In this document: piece by piece, positions 61,730 through 64,000 of the stretch
Layout of the letters: each line of letters starts with the position of its first letter
Numbering within the stretch: the stretch's first letter is position 1
Assembly (NCBI GenBank): GCA_023138875.1
Contig: JAGLOO010000009.1
Coordinates: forward strand, 62,001 to 126,000
Direction: 5' to 3'
From: Bacteroidales bacterium
Lineage (GTDB): Bacteria > Bacteroidota > Bacteroidia > Bacteroidales > GCA-2748055
Length of the DNA: 64,000 nucleotides
Position numbers and translations under genes: made by a program
Notes under the pieces: generated by a model
What the model saw: only the letters and a program-made list of their open reading frames with translations
Databases searched by the model: none
Told to the model about the DNA's origin: nothing

Positions 61730-63136
61730 TTATTGGATTAAACTCATTGATTCAGGATCCCATTTTACAGGTTTACCCTGGTTGTAACTTTCATTGGCTA
61801 AAAGGGCGGCTCCTGCAGCACGCAAACCAAATGTGGGATCTTCTATGATCTTCTTCTCTCCCCGTATTCCCTGGAAGAAATTATAAAAATGATCATAATG
61901 ACTGCCTTTGTAATCTGTTGGAGCTTCATAGATTGTCTCACCGATATTGAGATCTGAGGATCTTTCCCCCGCATTTATTTGATCATATTTTGCTCTAATC
62001 TTTTTCTGAATTTCTTCGGTATATGCGATCAATGCATAATCTCCTGGTTTCATATCCAATTTTGAACGGATTAATTTTACGCTGTTTGAACTCACTTGCA
62101 TCTCGCCTTCGGTACCAACCAATCGAAAACCACCTCCTCCACCGTTTCCGGCGATGAAATTTACCCTGAATGCAGCATTGAATGCAGCGTGAGTTTTTGT
62201 TTCCGGATAATCATATAGTGTCATTGTCACATCAGGAACATCTCTGCCATCTTTCCAGTATCTCAAACCTCCGGTTGAAAGCGCCTTGTTCGGGCCATTT
62301 GAACTTAAGATGAAATTCAAGGTAGAAAACGCATGAACAAAGAGATCACCAGCGACTCCAGTGCCGTAATCTTGGTAATTTCTCCACCGAAAAAAACGTA
62401 CTAATTCGTAAGGAACTCTCGGGGCATGACCTAAAAATGTATCAAAATCAATTGTATCCGGATTGGCATCAGCCGGTATCGGATATTGCCAGGCACCTTC
62501 TGCGGAATACCGATCATTAAACATATCCAACATCACAATTTGCCCGATGGCACCATCCTCATACAATTGTTTGGCTTTTTCGTTTCCCAGTGATGACATG
62601 CCCTGGCTGCCAACTTGCATCACTTTGCCTGTTTTTTTCTGGGTTTCTATTATTTCCTGGCCCTCATCAAATTTTTGCACCATAGGTTTTTCACAGTACA
62701 CTGCTTTACCTGAATTCAGGGCCTCAATGCTGATTTTCTTGTGCCAGTGATCCGGCGTAGCAATAATCACTGCATCAACATCCTTTCTATCAAGAATCTC
62801 ACGATAGTCTCTGGTAACAAAAATGTCATTACCCCATAATTCTTTTGCCCTGTCCAGACGACCTTCGTATAAATCACAAGTAGCTACAAGTTTTACTCCT
62901 GGTACCCGAAGTGCAGAGTTTGTATCATAGATCCCCTGTATGCCAGAACCAATCAATGCGAGATTGATATTATCATTTGCTGCAAACGCTGTTGATGCAT
63001 AAGATCTTGATTCCATCAACAACCGTTGATTATATGTCCTGGAAAATAACAACGGAGATGAAGAAACAAGAGCTGTACCCAGAACGGTTTTTTTAATAAA
63101 CGATCTTCTGGATTTGTTGCTGTCAATTCTTTTCAT
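61730..63136 (-). CDS. Tat-exported Gfo/Idh/MocA-family oxidoreductase
   Basis: The 468-residue protein has a Tat signal (KSRRSFIKKTVLGTALVSSS). The N-terminal NAD(P)-binding domain starts NLALIGSGIQGIYDTN, followed by DAVIIATPDHWHKKISIEAL and the EKP motif in AVYCEKPMVQKFDEGQEI. The C-terminal alpha/beta domain includes FRWRNYQDYGTGVAGDLFVH with a candidate catalytic His. Secreted members in Bacteroidota act on sugars, sometimes as GH109-like NAD-dependent glycosidases; the substrate is unknown. The start at 63136 places the Tat motif near the N-terminus; the frame extends 29 codons more. The next gene downstream is the PIG-L deacetylase. Confidence 0.87.
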   Translation of the reverse strand: MKRIDSNKSRRSFIKKTVLGTALVSSSPLLFSRTYNQRLLMESRSYASTAFAANDNINLALIGSGIQGIYDTNSALRVPGVKLVATCDLYEGRLDRAKELWGNDIFVTRDYREILDRKDVDAVIIATPDHWHKKISIEALNSGKAVYCEKPMVQKFDEGQEIIETQKKTGKVMQVGSQGMSSLGNEKAKQLYEDGAIGQIVMLDMFNDRYSAEGAWQYPIPADANPDTIDFDTFLGHAPRVPYELVRFFRWRNYQDYGTGVAGDLFVHAFSTLNFILSSNGPNKALSTGGLRYWKDGRDVPDVTMTLYDYPETKTHAAFNAAFRVNFIAGNGGGGGFRLVGTEGEMQVSSNSVKLIRSKLDMKPGDYALIAYTEEIQKKIRAKYDQINAGERSSDLNIGETIYEAPTDYKGSHYDHFYNFFQGIRGEKKIIEDPTFGLRAAGAALLANESYNQGKPVKWDPESMSLIQ

Positions 63137-63236
63137 AGGAAATATTGAATTAGTGATATAATAACTGTTATCGCATGAAAGTAGCATCGGGATCTGTCTT
63201 GGATAGATTATTGCGATAACCAATAATCCCTAACTA

Positions 63237-64000
63237 CTAACTTTTTCTATCAAACTCTAACCTTTCTCCCCGCACCATCTCATTGAACAGGCCATCCCTG
63301 TATACCAGTTTCCCGTTTACCCAGGTATGAGATACTTTAGAATGAAAGGTTTCTCCTGTGAAGGGAGACCATCCACACTTATAATATATGTTCTTATTGG
63401 CGACTGTCCATTCTTGTTCCATATCCACAAGCACAAGGTCAGCCTGGTAACCTGGCTCAATGAATCCCCGTCCTTTTACCCCGAACAGCCTGGCCGGGGC
63501 ATGACACATTTTTTCAACCACTTTCTCGATGGTCAGTTTATTCTTGTGCACCAGTTCAAGCATGGCCACAAGTGCATGTTGCACCATGGGACCACCTGAA
63601 GGTGATTCAAAGTATTTACTCTGTTTCTCCTCAATGGTATGCGGTGCATGATCGGTTGCGATCACGTCAATTTTGTCATTCAGCAGGGCTGCCACCAGGG
63701 AATCGCGGTCATGCTTGGTTTTAATGGCCGGATTCCATTTGATCAGGGTCCCTTTTCTTTCGTAATCTTCATCATGGAACCAGAGGTGATGAATGCATAC
63801 CTCGGCGGTAATACTCTTCCTGTCAAAATCGGTACCCTGCTCAAACAGCTCTAGTTCCCTGGCAGTGGAGATATGGAGTATGTGCAATCGGGATTGATGC
63901 TTTCTGGCCAGTTCAACTGCCAGTGAGCTTGACAGGTAACATGCCTCTTCGCTCCGAATCACGGGGTGCATGTGCACTGGGATATCCTCACCAAAGCGTG
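63237..64000 (-). CDS. pyrC: Dihydroorotase, C-terminal part (5' end off the right edge)
   Basis: About 254 C-terminal residues are visible, open to the edge. The start codon is outside the window. The amidohydrolase barrel shows GEDIPVHMHPV, LHILHISTAREL (metal His), CIHHLWF, LIKWNPAIKTKHDR (NP-PIK/R substrate segment) and VIATDHAPHTIEEK, the strand-8 DHAPH motif of class I dihydroorotases. The tail ends GWSPFTGETFHSKVSHTWVN plus GKLVYRDG, also typical. The enzyme cyclises carbamoyl aspartate in pyrimidine synthesis. Allantoinase and hydantoinase share the fold, but the conserved tail fits dihydroorotase of the Bacteroidota type. Confidence 0.88.
   Translation of the reverse strand, partial: RFGEDIPVHMHPVIRSEEACYLSSSLAVELARKHQSRLHILHISTARELELFEQGTDFDRKSITAEVCIHHLWFHDEDYERKGTLIKWNPAIKTKHDRDSLVAALLNDKIDVIATDHAPHTIEEKQSKYFESPSGGPMVQHALVAMLELVHKNKLTIEKVVEKMCHAPARLFGVKGRGFIEPGYQADLVLVDMEQEWTVANKNIYYKCGWSPFTGETFHSKVSHTWVNGKLVYRDGLFNEMVRGERLEFDRKS

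Noticed and set aside
1-64000. CRISPR arrays, tRNA or rRNA genes, insertion sequences, prophage or restriction-modification genes
   Set aside because: I looked for spaced repeats, cloverleaf-like gene ends, integrase and transposase motifs and saw none.

Overview
The window comes from a Bacteroidota chromosome, probably the Bacteroidales/Marinilabiliales side of the phylum. The evidence is an intact division/cell-wall (dcw) cluster in the usual order, TAnnTTTG-type -7 promoter boxes, a secreted enzyme with a type IX secretion (T9SS) sorting tail, a glycine-lipid-type acyltransferase pair, a long second PurF-like enzyme, and many lipoprotein or Tat-signal enzymes. MurE carries the DNPR signature of the meso-diaminopimelate-adding enzyme. 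I see no tRNA, rRNA, CRISPR array, integrase or transposase. Taxonomy is inference; no search was run.

Layout. 1-14.4 kb is mixed housekeeping: tadA (cut by the left edge), aspS, a carboxypeptidase-regulatory-domain surface protein, an SGNH esterase, an amidohydrolase lipoprotein, a barrel-gene remnant, a STAS protein, miaB, a LiaF-like membrane protein, yebC, a membrane protein, a SPOR protein, a PurF-like amidotransferase, and a convergent acyltransferase pair. 14.5-29.9 kb is the dcw cluster mraZ-rsmH-ftsL-ftsI-murE-mraY-murD-ftsW-murG-murC-ftsQ-ftsA-ftsZ. It starts with a 10-bp-periodic MraZ operator and ends in a large palindrome with a nested terminator. An ATP-grasp gene (30.0-31.2 kb) follows. 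31.3-42.6 kb is on the minus strand: mfd-coaX-OMP-TPR and then lptC-small membrane protein-corC-ppiD, separated by a terminator. 42.6-47.2 kb holds lactate permease, glycerate kinase, a cyclophilin-fold protein and aspartokinase.

The most interesting segment is 47.25-54.22 kb. Five same-strand genes are packed with gaps or overlaps of a few bases: a T9SS-exported glycoside-hydrolase-like protein, a stand-alone receiver, a YaiO-type outer-membrane barrel with a TPR-like N-terminus, a membrane-anchored HEAT-repeat protein, and a processive family-2 glycosyltransferase (DxD, ED, QxxRW). Together they look like a synthase-type exopolysaccharide machine whose assembly parts differ from the Bcs, Pga and Alg systems.

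54.2-64.0 kb is accessory: a Tat aldo/keto reductase, a MacB/FtsX-type permease, a PD40 lipoprotein, an aldose epimerase lipoprotein with a recent 27-bp tandem duplication, a PIG-L deacetylase, a Tat Gfo/Idh/MocA oxidoreductase, and dihydroorotase cut by the right edge. Several small-scale signals deserve checking: two related intergenic palindromes, -7 boxes lying 4-6 nt before start codons (possible leaderless mRNAs), and a run of ten G inside yebC.
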